A stretch of DNA of 64,000 bases, taken from NCBI GenBank assembly GCA_944470555.2, contig OX104134.1, positions 52,505,890 through 52,569,889 on the forward strand, written 5' to 3'. Within the stretch, counting starts at the first letter, position 1; every line of letters begins with the position of its first letter. A model generated the notes under the pieces. That model did not search any database and was not told the origin of the DNA. It saw nothing but the letters and a program-made list of their open reading frames with translations. Positions 38,339-50,977 of this stretch are shown one piece after another. The stretch comes from Heterobilharzia americana (Eukaryota > Platyhelminthes > Trematoda > Strigeidida > Schistosomatidae). Both the position numbers and the translations under genes were made by a program.

Positions 38339-38570
38339 GTTATACCGCACATATAAAGATCAACGTTACCTGTATCTCCTACTAGAAGTTTGTCTTGGCG
38401 GTGAACTATGGACTCTTTTACGAAATTCAACGGCGTTTGACGATGCTACAGCAAGATTTTATTCAGCTTGTGTTGTGGAAGCGCTAAATTATTTACATAG
38501 GAAAGGGATTATATATCGTGACTTGAAACCTGAGAATCTATTATTGGATGATCAAGGCTTCTGTAAAATG
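38339..38570 (+). CDS. PKG exon: hinge to catalytic loop
   Basis: The largest exon, 77 codons. It reads [20 protein letters not shown], then GGELWTLLR, then [20 protein letters not shown] and [24 protein letters not shown] is the catalytic loop in its AGC form, with Asp as base, Lys and Asn. GGELW is a PKG hallmark. Donor gttagt lies at 38571, phase 0. Confidence 0.97.
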
Positions 38571-40596
38571 GTTAGTTTTCACCAATTATTTTCAAATATT
38601 CACCACTTCTCTCTCCCTCCTCCCCCGTCTATCGTCGTACTTCGTTAACAATGTGGAACTACGGAGGTTTCCGATGACTCCTTTTGTTAGTTTTTCTATT
38701 TCGTAGATAGAAGAAAAGAGGTTTTGACTTCAGAACAAACTTACAATAACCACAGCCTATTACTGGCCATTGTTGTGAACTTAGTGAATACGTTTTGAGC
38801 AAATATACCTAAACCCTTTTTGTACCTAATGCTTGTTATGATACGTGTATGTAAGGTAACTGTTCTCTCTACTGGATTCAAGATGAATGGTAGCTACTTA
38901 CGTCATTACAATAACTGAGAAAGAATATACTTTAAGATCGATGTGGTATGCTATCATAGTTTTTCATTGATAACGGATTAAATGCATCAAGCAATAAGGA
39001 TCAGTTCAACATATAAGTATGAATGGCTCTGGCATTACCATCGATATTCCTTAGGTTATTATTGTAATTAAAATCTAGTATGGATAATCTCTTCGTCGTT
39101 AGACACTCATACTCTATAAGAGTAACAAGACTTGAAGAACAGATGTGTACCATAAACATTGTTGGTGTGAAACATAGTTCAAAGCGAGATGTGCAGAGCA
39201 ATTTAAAGTGCTAGGAAAATATTGATCTGGCAACTGAGGTTGGTCCAATAATATTTTGGTCATTTTGTTGCAGCTTAGATAAAACACTGACTACAGACAT
39301 TCACCACCACATGTTGCATTTTCGTAATAGCACTTCCAGCTTACGACTTCCTTATGAAGATGGTATACTTGAATCCATCTCATTTAGAAGTCCTACAATT
39401 TAGATCATGGAGAAAGAAGGGGAAGGTTGATATATGACTCATATTGGTGTAGAGAGTGAAAAACTTAGACTTTGGTGTTAATGACTAGTCTTGAAACATC
39501 CCCTTGAACAACGCAAAAGAGTAAGAGAGTGTACTTACTGTCTTCTATAGGGTAAATAATTGTGGCTCTGATCGAAATACTAGTGAATGCTTTAAATTAG
39601 AAGTAAAGCTTATTCACTGTTCTATAGTGACCTTAGAAACATTGAAAGTTAGATGTATGCTTTATAAACATTTACAATTACACCAAAAGTTTTCAACAAT
39701 ACAGCGGCATGGACATTTCTCGAGATTTTGTTGATCACAATTATGAATTTTTATCGGAGTTCTGCTGAATATCATACTTGTGATGCAATATTATATATCT
39801 TTTGATTTTATAGGTTTTTATCATTGACAAGTAATCTATGAAAAAATTAAAATATGATTTCACATGGTTTCTCAGGTTAGTTTACTCAATGAAGAGGTGG
39901 TCAATGCAAATCCGTTTTTGCCTCAAGTGTACAGGAAATTCTGGAATTAACACGGACAGATATTCTTCCAAACTTAGTTTTTACACGATAGCTTGCACAA
40001 ACTACTGTATAAACTAGATTCTTACAGATATGAATCTTTTATCTCGATACTCTGGAATATTTCATACAAATTCCTACATATTCGGTGGGCTACATGAAGC
40101 GATGAGTAATAATAGTTATTGAATCTGAAACTCGATTAAATTATTCAGTAGGCTTTTCAGAATAAATTAGTTAAAATTGTTCTTAACCAGATTTCGGAAA
40201 TTATTCCATTAGGTTATGGTTTCTCGAATTTTTTTATAAGCCACTGTTAGTTTGGAATTGAAAATGAAACTGGTTTCAATTCTTTATACCCTTTCCTTTA
40301 TTTACCATAGAAAGTAATCTACCGAACTGATTTATATAACTGCATTACAGGCATTATAATATGATGTATTGTTGACTTCGGAGCACTGACAAAATCTATT
40401 TTATTTATATTCCCTTTTATTGAAGACTAAAGTTAGAATATCTGAGATGGGCTTAAAAAGTAACAAATAGAATATTTATTTACCAAGTTGATTTATTATC
40501 CACTAGAGAATTTCTAGTGCAAACAATATCTTTGCTTTTCATTGTGGTATAAACCATAAAGAATTTTCAACTTATTCGAAAAGCTCTGGTTGGTTG
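38571..40596 (+). other. PKG intron, first part
   Basis: AT-rich with no supported gene. This 9.6-kb intron (to 48177) also holds the SMalpha pair, a family-2 repeat and PLE3. Confidence 0.7.
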
Positions 40597-40775
40597 CGGT
40601 TAGCAGAAGAATTCGCGATGCGCGTTTCGTCCTATTCGGGACTCGTCAGTTGGATGTACCTGCACCCCAGTCATGTTGTTTCCACTGAGACTCGAACTCC
40701 TTGCCCATCGCTTCAAACGCCAAGGCGTTATCCATTATGCCACGGAGGGACGATAGCCACTTCTTGTATAAATGG
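40597..40775 (-). mobile_element. SMalpha-type retroposon, left arm of an inverted pair
   Basis: On the minus strand it runs ctccgtggcataatggataa (A-box region, near 40750-40730), then gttcgagtct (B-box-like), then aacatgactggggtgcagg and a hammerhead. It lies head-to-head with the copy starting near 40806, with a spacer of about 35-60 bp. Confidence 0.82.
40608..40660 (-). ncRNA. Hammerhead ribozyme HHR2 (stem I decayed)
   Basis: On the minus strand CTGACGAG (complement of 40642-40649), a GTCC/GGAC stem II and GAAA (complement of 40625-40628) are intact. The triplet before the cleavage site is ATC, which still fits the NUH rule. The expected stem I partner is replaced by gcgaatt, so CATCCAA is unpaired. 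Weak or no activity is expected in cis. Confidence 0.72.
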
Positions 40776-40805
40776 TGGTAGCTATTACTATTTATTGACA
40801 TTTAT

Positions 40806-41110
40806 TTATTGGTTCTCGCTCCTCCGTGGCATAGTGGATAACGCTTTGCCGTTTGAAGTGATGGGTACCAGGTTCAAGTCCAGTGGGAACAACATGACTG
40901 GGGTGCAGATACATCTAGTTGACGAGTCCTGGGTAGGACGAAACGCGCGTCCTGGATTCCTTTGCTAGACACAACCAACCAAATCATCATAATTAACATT
41001 CAGGCAATATCGAGGCATCCGCATAGGAGCCCATATGCCAACAGAGGTCGAACAGCTCGATCCAACAAAACAACGGAGAATAACAAGTGTTTCAATAAAT
41101 AGTAATATTC
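40806..41110 (+). mobile_element. SMalpha-type retroposon, right arm of an inverted pair
   Basis: The head has the A box tggcatagtgg (near 40827) and B-box-like ggttcaagtcc (40871-40881). HHR3 follows, then a tail (catcataattaacattcagg and onward) whose reverse complement precedes the copy at 15.4 kb. Head, ribozyme and tail are in the expected SMalpha order. Confidence 0.85.
40910..40962 (+). ncRNA. Hammerhead ribozyme HHR3 (one core change)
   Basis: Stem I pairs ATCTAG with CTGGAT fully (one G-U). Stem II GTCC/GGAC is perfect, GAAA is at 40940-40943, and the palindromic CGCGCG plus GTC ends at 40951. The single defect is TTGACGAG for CTGACGAG, that is, C to U at the first core position, which pairs with a core G in hammerheads and should lower activity. 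It is sense-oriented in a PKG intron. Confidence 0.8.
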
Positions 41111-42840
41111 GAAAAAATATTTCTCTATCTTGGTGTGTTAAAAACAACAGCAAATGTGAGGAAAGCTCAACTTAATGGATTCACACAACCTGCATAAAGT
41201 TCTTTAATGGCATACTCTGCACTAATGCCATCAAGAACAACTTATTTTCCATCGAAGCCCTGAACAACATTCTGATTGTCAAGTATATTCAAGTATTTTC
41301 ACTGAACAGTTGTTAAATTTAATGTATATTCACTGGACTAAATGATAGAACAATAAATGTAGGTTGTTATTTGTATAAACTTATTTATATGCTTATTGGA
41401 ATGGTATTATCACCACTTTAGAAACTGGGCAGCCTCATGTGTTATTATCTTGCTTAAAGTCAGAAACAGTTTGATTCTGTCGTTTGTGTACAATTCGATA
41501 CAATTTTTAGGGGTAAATTGCGTCCTTAGTGTAATGTTTGACACTTAAATTTGTTAACTTGACTCTCATTTCCTTTGAGCATTCTCAATGATCGTAAAAT
41601 CCGATAAACGAGATATGCTTAGTGAGATCCTATACTATTGCATCCTCATAAGCCGAACTTATCTCCTGTTTTGTCATCTTGCCTTCAAATCTATTCAGAA
41701 GCACAAAAAAGACACGACATCTTAGATGACCATTATTTTGATACTTATACCGCTATTGATATATTCTTTGCAAATACAAAAAGAACGGATAATAATGTAT
41801 GAAAATTATGATCCTTTTCCACTAACCTGGAAATATATTTACTGCTACATCCCTCTGAAGTTTTAAAAACCAGTGAAGCGTATTATTGATTGGCTAAAGT
41901 GATACAAATGTTTATGGTCGTCTCTTCACACATAATTTCTGTACCAGTTTTCACAAACATGAAAGCAAAACATCGGCTGTATTTCTACCCTAGACTTAAG
42001 CTTTACGTCGATACCTGAGGTAGCTATTTTAGAAGGCAAATAACAGTTAAATATTCCTTCCAAAACTGTAATAATTTCTTCTTATTTTTGATCAGGAACC
42101 TTAGAAATACAAAAAGTAAAATATTTAAACCATGATTTAAAAATAAGGTAAATTAGGAGATTGTGCAGTGCGAAAATAAGTTTAAAAAATCACATCATGC
42201 CTTCATACAACAATGCAAATAATGCTATTTACTCAAAATAATGACAGACGCATCTACAGCCTTTCTGAAACTAGATCCTTTCTAACAGCTGCTTTCTAGC
42301 GAAAATGCTAAAATCACTCAAAGAAAAGTTGTAAGATAAAACAATTAAAGTCACTTCAATATTATTATAGTCAGGTTGTTGAGAGCAAGTGAATCAGTGT
42401 ACTTAAAAAGCAGTAGCTGTTAAGCTTCTCATATCTTACTAATTTACTTTCAACATCTTTCATCGTTTTACCACGCTCTTCTTGTCTGAATCTTCAGCTC
42501 GAAGTAATTTTCAGTTTTCTACAGAATTAAACTTATGATACCTTTGTAAGTTTTGGTTCTTTATTTATGAGATAATCATACGCTTACTAGATTCAAACAG
42601 ATGATCTATTTGTTCACCCTCAAGCAAATGCTTGTTACTACTCGTACCAACGATGTAACTAGAACTTTCGATGAAAACTCCAGAAAAAGAATTTTCTTTG
42701 ATAGATTAGTTGTTTTGTGATTTAGGATATTTACAAAATATCATTGCATCCTAATTAGACTATATTCGGAGCTTACCGATTAAATTCAATGTACCAGAAC
42801 GTGTTTATTTTGTAATTTCCCGAAGCTGTAGTGAGAAGCC
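41111..42840 (+). other. PKG intron, no gene or clear repeat
   Basis: AT-rich. I found no convincing coding sequence on either strand. Confidence 0.6.
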
Positions 42841-43140
42841 ATGACCTGTATAGTCAACTAAGTCAGGTATGAGGACAAGTACTCACTGATGGCATTGTAT
42901 GATGGTTGAATTATATCGCAAATTGGCAGAAGCAGGAAAATGTAAGATACTGGACTCTGATTTAGAAGCTTAACGGTAACATGTTCACCACGACTCTTGA
43001 AGGTCTTAAATTAATCCGTGGTGGAGCACTGGGTGCCCACTGTTGAGCAGTCCAGTACTACGACAAAACGGCCGTTCAGTGCTGCCAGGTTTTCAATGGT
43101 TCTCTAAGGATTTTACTTTGTGATGAATATAACCTTGAAC
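42841..43140 (+). repeat. Family-2 hammerhead repeat, copy C
   Basis: It aligns by eye in order with 62220-62510: caactaagtcaggtatgagg, then tgatggcatt, then aacggtaacatgtt, the hammerhead section (43035-43085) and ttttcaatggttctc. In the ribozyme, stem I CACTG/CAGTG is retained, but the core is TTGAGCAG, the GAAA box is AAAA and the triplet is GTT. Inactive by inspection. Confidence 0.65.
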
Positions 43141-43564
43141 ATTATCTCATGAGCTAACTGACTTCTTTATTAATGTCAAAATTCAGTTTGATATTTGCGT
43201 ATTATGGTTTGTAAGTGACTGAAAACTACGACACAGAATAAACTCATGGAGTTCTGCGGGACTTTTTTCTCTTTCACTCTTCATTTTTCACATACAGTGA
43301 ATTCCACAGACTTATTCATTAGCAATTTTGAGGTTTATTTTCCTAGTGTTGGCTTGAAAACGCAATGCTGAAGAAGTTACTTCATAAATGGAAAAACACG
43401 CATCTCTCATGACATATTTTGAAACAAATTGTAGTGTAGAATTCACTTTCATGCCACAATATCTCAATTTTTTATAAAAATCCCAGACAAACTCACTGTT
43501 TGAAATAAATTAAAGGTAAACAGGAATTCAACCAAGAATACCATGTTAGTTTTCTTTCTATGAT

Positions 43565-43700
43565 ATAACACACCATGATATAGTATTATTTACCTGGTGA
43601 CTTTTCGAGCACCAACTATTGCTCATTATCATATCAATATAACCACACTACTTTCAACAACCATTATTTATAGTCCTATCACCTCATATTCTCTGTTTTT
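43565..43700 (-). repeat. Left inverted terminal copy flanking PLE3
   Basis: Its reverse complement matches 44450-44585 in order: atgaggtga, gttgaaagtagtgtg, attgatatgataatgagcaa, ctcgaaaagtca, and aggtaaataatacta. The two copies enclose the PLE coding remnant in opposite orientation. Confidence 0.7.
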
Positions 43701-44420
43701 ACTGGCAGTAAAATATCCCATATCTCTGGTATAGGTGTTGGGTAATTTCTATTACTTATATTGGGTGTTGATTCGATGAACAAAGATTCTGTAATCAATC
43801 ACTCCACCTAATTATATTGGACTTAAGTACAGTGGTTTTGTTCCATCCTATTGTGTGGTTGTGTGTTCATGCATGCATGGTAATGCAGTTTTCATCTAGA
43901 TTATTGATCTCATTGGGATCTGTCATTCTATGTTTGGATTAATTCATAGGTTCATCTATTCTAATTGACCCTTATCAGCTAGTTTGACCTATGTACTTGA
44001 CCTCTCATTTATTACATGGAATTTGGTAGGTTACATTATTTTTGGTGAATTGGATCGACTGGATCCCCAAGCCAACAAACCTTATCTCTGAGTGGGTTTG
44101 TAAATTTATATGCATTCGCATTCGTATTATCGTTATTATTCCGTTTCCTAAGTGTTCTTAAGAGTTCCCTAATATATTGCGGTTAATTAACTAGTGATCC
44201 TTCTTTTATATGCTTCAGTTCCTTGTTTAAGTCCTTGCACTGACTACTGAGTTTTCTAGCTCCTTTATTCAGACATTTGATTAAACCCGCCTTAACTGAT
44301 ACTGAATTAAATGACTGGAAGTCTAGATATCTGTTAGAAGGCGTTGATTTCCTGTAGACAGTAGTTTCCAAACCACCGTCTATCCCATGATTTATCCTGG
44401 AATCTAACATATTTAATTCT
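43700..44420 (-). mobile_element. Penelope-like element fragment (RT C-terminus and GIY-YIG)
   Basis: The minus-strand frame 44410-44183 encodes GGLETTVYRKSTPSNRYLDF then SVKAGLIKCLNKGARKLSS, the VYRKPT-R-L-F element found after the RT palm in PLEs. Downstream (near 44040-43860) frames read VTYQIPCN, then KYIGQTS, then HNHTI-WNKTTVL, giving a GIY-YIG endonuclease with its YIGQT segment. It differs enough from the other two PLE remnants to be another family. Stops and shifts show it is dead. It is bracketed by inverted repeats of about 130 bp. Confidence 0.78.
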
Positions 44421-44449
44421 TCTTGTTCATTTTACAGCACTAAAAGCAT

Positions 44450-44600
44450 AGAACATGAGGTGACAAGATTATGAAAATCAGATGTTGAAAGTGGTGTGAT
44501 TATATTGATATGGTTATGAGCAATAATTTATACTCGAAACGTCATCAAGTAAATAATACTGTATTGCTGTGAGTTATATATCAAATAAACAAGTCTAACG
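44450..44600 (+). repeat. Right inverted terminal copy flanking PLE3
   Basis: Partner of 43565-43700. It continues into caaataaacaagtctaacgt, shared with the dispersed repeat at 9340-9400 in reverse orientation. It includes ctcgaaacgtcatcaag, reminiscent of the 3' half of a hammerhead (GAAA-C-GUC), but the 5' core box cannot be placed convincingly. Confidence 0.65.
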
Positions 44601-47600
44601 TGGAGTTACACCCTACGACAGTGCCCATGTTTTACACTTATATTCATCCGAGAATGTTAAACGTCACCGCGTATTGCTTTGCATATGCCAACAAATTACT
44701 TTTGTCTTGAAACACGTTTATTTTGTTCATAAAGCTTGCTATAGCTCCAACTGTTTCATGTGTGTTACTTTAGCGAAAGGGAACACAGAAGCTATTTTTC
44801 AACAGATAGTGAACTGAAACTTGGTTAAAGACACAAACTCAACAAGACAGTAACATGCTTTTTGGCCGTTTTAATGTAAGGTAAAGCCATATTTACTAAT
44901 TTTCTTACTAATCATCGCAAAACACTTTGATGCAGGAAGTATAGCTGCATAAATAGTTCATACACTAGGAAAACTAGATAAAGGTAGTTTCTATCATGAG
45001 AAGTCCAAAAGTAAAACGAAACAGTCACCTAATGGTCTTAGGTTTTCAATGTTTCTCCGGTAGATATCACTCAAGCATGAAAAATATCTTAAGAATTAGC
45101 AGAATCTCTATGAGGCAGTTAGCCAAGAAATTAATCACTTTTCCTTCGTTTAACGAAATGGACTTATATTTAAGGTTATCTTTCTAGCTACCTACATTTC
45201 ACATTTATGCATCTGGTGTACGGTATATTTATTAACTAAAAACGTACTGTTTTATGACTTTTGTAGATGTCATATCAATCGCATCACATACTTTTAAAAT
45301 GCATTAAGTGTCTTTTAGAAGAGAATTTTAGTCAGAGTTGAAACCGAAAGGTGAAGAATTACTTGTTACACTTATCTTCAGTGAACAAGGTCTAAGCTTG
45401 TTTCAAGCTTATGAGATAAAAATTTAGAATCTCAGCCATATATGACAGTTCGTTTTCCCGAATAAGGAACATACAAGTATTATTGTTATTCTCACACACC
45501 AGGCATGAAACGCTACCAAGTATACAAACCTGTATTCAGTTTCTATATTCAGTAAAGCAAGTGATTTTGTTAGCACACCTTAAGCAAACTAAATCAAAAC
45601 GCCAAAAATAGATAAATATTTTACCCATCATTTCCCAAATGTTTCAGTTTTATTTGAAAGATTCCTTCCAGTATAATGAAGCTAAACCAGAAGTTAATGC
45701 AATTAAATTTGCTACAAATAAAGATGACATATAGTGACCTAATGACAACCCTCATATCTGTTGCGAATGCATAGCAGTGGTTGAATTCTTAGGCAACAAT
45801 TCGGAAAATGCATCGAAGACTCCGCCTTCATATTCACGTGGTCACATTAGTAAAAAGAACGGTTTTCATCAATTTTTAGTTCCACAGTATCAAAAATGAA
45901 TAGAAAAGAATGCAGATGAAGTTTTAGATAATTCTGTATTATATTATTTGAAATTTCACATAGTGAAACAGTATCATCTACTGGAAGTTGTTTCGAATAG
46001 AATTTCTTGTTTATATTCATATCAAAGGTGAGCATTTCCTAGTGTTATTCCGAAAGTAACAAAGTTTTTGGTTAATTTTTCCGCAGATTTTAAGGCTGAT
46101 CTTCCCCCAAGGTGCCATTCTTTCTCCCAAGTCTTCTTTCTTTCTTCCTAAATGACTTACCATCTTCAGCCAATACTAGTTTTGTCAAATATGTTAATGA
46201 CCTAAAACTTTCTACACCTGTCTCCCCTTTAACAGATTGTTTCTAACTGAACGACTTATCTATTATTGGACAGTGGTCATCCGTGAATGGTATTATGCTT
46301 AGTTCTTCAAAATGTTAGACTAAAAACTTTAGTTTCAGACGTGAAAATAACTTACGTTAATTGCTTAAGTCTCATGGATCCTGTTCTGTTAATGGTTGTG
46401 CATTAGAGAATGTCACAAGTATGATTTATCTCGGCTGGTTGTTCTTCAGACCTTTCCTGATCCTCTTATATCTTACTGATTCCCAAAAGAATCTTGTGCC
46501 TGTATTTCTATATTAGGAAGCTTAGAGCATCTGGTGTAACTTGACCTATTCTTTTGTATTTTATAAACTCCTGTACCTTGCCCAATCCCCTCTACTGCAC
46601 CCCTTTATTCTTTCCTAGACTGCTTAGAAAAGACTATACCATATTCCATAGAACTTTGAGGATTGTCAGCAGAATTAGTGGTGTACCTCTAAACCTTCTA
46701 ATTTTAACTGTTGTGGACAAACATCTTTGCTTATGAAAACATCTGCAGAAGTCATTTTTTCAGATGATTAGCATCCTCTTTTTCCGAAAGCTCTCTGCGT
46801 GTTGGTCGTCAGTCAAGGCCAGGAGCAATTATATAAACTTTATGTACGTACTACTAAATTTAAAACTCTACAATACCGTATTTGGGTTGCATACTGTGCG
46901 AGGAAGAATGTGTCAGAAGTGAAATAACTAATCAACTTTTATTTTTCAGAGAAAACCAATTAAAGATTATCCAGCTTGCTACTTTAATGTATTACGAACC
47001 TAATTCTAAATATGAGTCTACCCAAGTTAACTCCGCATTTTCAAGGACGTTATAGATGAAGTGAACACTCGTATATTTTATGCGAAATTTATGCTTATTT
47101 CATTTTTCTGTATATATGTATATATATATACAAGCTGTTTCCTGTCTGGGTTGATATTTTATGATATGCTTAAATTTCTGTACAGTATTCCCGAAATATT
47201 CATCAGAATAAAACCACTATTATTATTATTAAAAAAGATATCGAAAATAAATTCTCAAATGACTATATTCATAAATTTTTCTGCATCTGATTGATTATCA
47301 GCTAAACACAACTGCCTAGTGGTGCAGTGGAAAATATTACGATTTATTTTATTTCAAGCAAGATTTTCAAGTTATGAGGTTTATTTAATAAAAAATTTAG
47401 TGAAGTAACCTAATGTCCACTATAGTGGGAAACTAAGTACCCTAACTACTTAGATTGAAACAATAAAGTGAACCTTGACGTATAATTCAAAAAAACTAAC
47501 TCAGTAATCCACCCAGTGAATATCTCATTTTAAGAGTCATCCATGTACAATCAAATAGGTAGTCATCTAACATATATTTCGACAGATGAGATATGAAGAC

Positions 47601-47811
47601 CTATCAGTCGATTTGACTACATTAAGCTGAGTGTTTATTCTGAGGACCAAAATGAGAAACAACTGACTACTTATGGTTACATAGGTAGTAGCAAGATAAT
47701 TAATATGTTCTTTGGCAAAGACTGCTGGTTATTCTGTCACATTCTGAATGCATACTTAAAATCAATTTTAGCTGTGAAATGTTCTCTTAGGTACATGGCA
47801 CATTAAAACAA

Positions 47812-47861
<50 letters not shown>

Positions 47862-48177
47862 TGATCAGGTACACTACAATGTGGCTAAAATGAAATAACT
47901 GTTCTATCAGAAGCTGGGTTTCATCAGTCAGTATATATACCAGTATTTTGATAAGTAGTAAACTATTAGTTTAAATTCAACGGCTATTCAGGCTATCATT
48001 CAGCCACAATGTATATCTGTATTTTGTAGTTAACTAATCCAATAACCAGTGCGGCGGTAACCGATAAACAAATTCTAAACGTTTTAAAGTCCAAATACTA
48101 TGAAACTACGTAACAAGATTTTTATTAGGAAAACTATTTGCATTCACTAATGTGTTGATTATTTCAACTTTTTTCAG
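44601..48177 (+). other. PKG intron, end
   Basis: AT-rich, no supported gene. An AT microsatellite lies at 47814-47860 and a shorter one near 47112-47131. Acceptor caacttttttcag at 48177. Confidence 0.65.
47814..47860. repeat. AT microsatellite
   Basis: About 23 TA units. Confidence 0.95.
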
Positions 48178-48341
48178 ACTGATTTTGGCTTTGCTAAACG
48201 AATTGGATATGGTAACAAAACGTGGACATTCTGTGGCACTCCAGAATACGTAGCACCTGAAGTTATTTTAAATAAAGGACATGATTTCACTGTGGATTTT
48301 TGGGCACTTGGTATTTTGATGTTTGAATTGTTGACTGGAAC
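48178..48341 (+). CDS. PKG exon: DFG, activation loop and APE
   Basis: Phase 0 start. It reads [20 protein letters not shown], then [20 protein letters not shown] and [18 protein letters not shown], the activation-loop Thr in [10 protein letters not shown] and APE are all present, so the catalytic machinery is complete. Thr before DFG (TDFG) is more usual in PKA than in vertebrate PKG. Donor gtaagt follows; it ends with AC of a Thr codon. Confidence 0.97.
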
Positions 48342-49881
48342 GTAAGTCGGAGAATCATTCTGCTTTTTGCCAAAGATTATAAGCGAAAATGATCAGTACT
48401 GTCGTTAAAAACTATTTTGGCTAGGTAAATAGTAGAATAATATTACTTGGATGATAAACCAAAACAATGTCATAATCACTAAAGGATGACTTCTCACAAC
48501 TTTGCAGTTAGTGTCTCAGTTAGGTCGATTTATAAGAGACACTTACAACCAAGTCAAGCAGCGATTAATTTATTGAACAGTTTGCTGATATAAATATTTT
48601 CTTATACTGAGCGCAGTAAAACTATTACATACACAGAAAAGTTGTAACTGAAATATAAAAATATGAATTATTTCCTAGACGAACAATTGTGTATTTCCTA
48701 TAGAAGGAAGGTCACTGAATGGCTAGAGAGTTAGCACAGATAATTAAGGCTGCACTTCTGTTTCCCCTATCATCTTTCTCAAGCTACTTTACTCTCTGTT
48801 AGGTGATAAATGAATTCGCTTTCAAACAGATTACTGTCTAGATGGTCTGCATTTGATCTGTGTGCAGTTTATTTGTTAACGAGATGACTTCATTCAACAT
48901 AAGGCAATCAATGTTTGCTTTAGCCGGTAGGCGATAAAAGTAATTGTAACATAAATGTGAAATTAATGTCACTATTTCCTGTAGCCCTGAATTCACTCTT
49001 ATAATGACAGTTACACTTATACACTAATGTGATTTCCTCCTTATTCTCCGTTCTGTTTACACACACTTTAAGCATAAATGAATCAAGCGATAGTGAAAAG
49101 GGTAGTAAAAATCGAGGGACCATGTGACTAAAAGCAAGGTATGCCAAACAAATAATCACAAACATGCATGGTAGTACACTCAGCTAATAACAAATGAGAG
49201 GCATTATTGCAAAGCCAACTTATCACATGAAAAACTTTGTGATGATTTATACTTGAAGTTCAATAACTGTTCCAGTACATGGAAATACGATTCCTGTTTT
49301 TGTCCAAAGGTAACAGAGAAGCTTTAAAATAAGTGAATAATCAAGGCTGTGAGTAGCATTACCGGACATGTGAAAAATAAACATTACTTAGTAAATTGAA
49401 TACATAATTTGTAGATGAGAACGAAGGAACCAGATATCACTGTATGTTTCATTTTTTAATAAATTCTATGATCTGTTTAGCAAATGCTGATAATAAAGGG
49501 GATGAAGAAAAGAAAGAATTTTCACTTTGCTACTTTATGTGCTAAAAACAAGTCAATCATAAATAATAATATTTCAGTGAGAAAAAAATAAAAGGTGTTA
49601 CTGGTGATGGTAAGTGAAACTCAATAAATACATTTGAGAAATTAACAGGAAAAGTCAAATATGAGTGGACGTATAGCTATTCACAGAATCCTTGAAATTC
49701 AGACTTACGGATCGCTTTCCCGTTAGCATAATTTGCAACTTTACGACAGCAGTTCATGTAAACTGTCTTCCTGATCCTGTCAGTCAAAGAGAAGGAATTA
49801 AGTTTAGTATATTTCATCTGACGGATTTTTACAAGTCTCATAATCGAACAGGCTAAATATTCTTGTTGATGAACGAAACGA

Positions 49882-49943
<62 letters not shown>

Positions 49944-50750
49944 CGTTGATTGACGATAAAATATATAGAACAATGTAAATACAGGAGCCAAATCTCCTTA
50001 AATGATGTTTCTTTGACAGTAAATGACAAAGTTTCTTAAAAATACTTAACACCATTTGCCCAGAAAAGAATGAACCACAGTTTGGCACAACTCGATGTTT
50101 AAAAAATCTGAGGTTTCGGAAGTTATAAGCCGTGAATTTACAGTCTCACTTTTTTTAACTGATCCTTTTGAAAAACTCAGTTTTGTGTGAACAGCAGTGC
50201 CTAAGCCACGCTTGCGGTAAATATCAAGAAGTACCAATTCAGTGCCAGCTTAACTGATGGCTACAAATTTATATGTGTCTAACAGAAAATAAGAGCCTTT
50301 ATTCACTTTTCTAAGTAGGTTATGAAAAGTTTAAAGTGCAATAGAGTTAAAGATCTTCCTTAAGTGCTAATACATTTCATTTAACCGGTACTGAATACAA
50401 AGTAAATGTATGATGACTTTTTGAATGGGAAGTCAAAAGAAACCCAGTTGTTAAATCGTTTCCGTTTCCATACTTTGTTGTGTGAATTAATGCAACACTT
50501 ATAACCTGTTAAATTATCCATACAAGACATATGAAAAGGAAATGACTCACTTTTGGTTTCGAGGAGTTTCATCAGGTACAGTTAACCAACTTGTTGATTG
50601 ATATTACACGTCTAAGAGTTGATGCTTTCTAAAAATTTCGTACTACTGTTATTCTGACTTAAGAAATGACTCATTATTCTTTCTTGATGTTACCGACAAA
50701 TATGGCTTTGTAAGAATATAGACTAATTAATACTCATGTCCTAATTTTAG
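48342..50750 (+). other. PKG intron (2.4 kb)
   Basis: AT-rich with an AT microsatellite at 49881-49940. Open frames over the microsatellite translate to Tyr/Ile repeats and are not genes. Acceptor cctaattttag at 50750. Confidence 0.75.
49881..49940. repeat. AT microsatellite
   Basis: About 30 AT units with one ca interruption. Confidence 0.95.
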
Positions 50751-50873
50751 GCCTCCATTTACATCATCAGACCCAATGAGGACATATAATATTATACTGA
50801 AAGGAATTAATGCGATTGAATTTCCAAAATGTATCACACGAAATGCACAGTGCCTTATAAAAAAACTCTGCAG
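50751..50873 (+). CDS. PKG exon: kinase C-lobe
   Basis: It completes Thr and reads [20 protein letters not shown], then [20 protein letters not shown]. The DPM-TYN-IL-G pattern is PKG-typical. It ends with AG of an Arg codon; donor gtaaat lies at 50874. Confidence 0.95.
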
Positions 50874-50977
50874 GTAAATTGAGTATAAGCTACATTATTT
50901 CTTATCACGTTATCTGCATTCATCCAGTTTTACTTTGTGAATAGCTTAACTTTTGAAAAAAAGAAACCACTTAGAAT

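Noticed and set aside
44520..44560. Full hammerhead in the PLE3 terminal repeat
   Set aside because: GAAAC-GUC is present but the CUGANGA box and adjacent stem I cannot be placed without forcing gaps; kept only as a possibility.
49677..50088. Open frames with long Tyr/Ile runs
   Set aside because: Translations of the AT microsatellite at 49881-49940.
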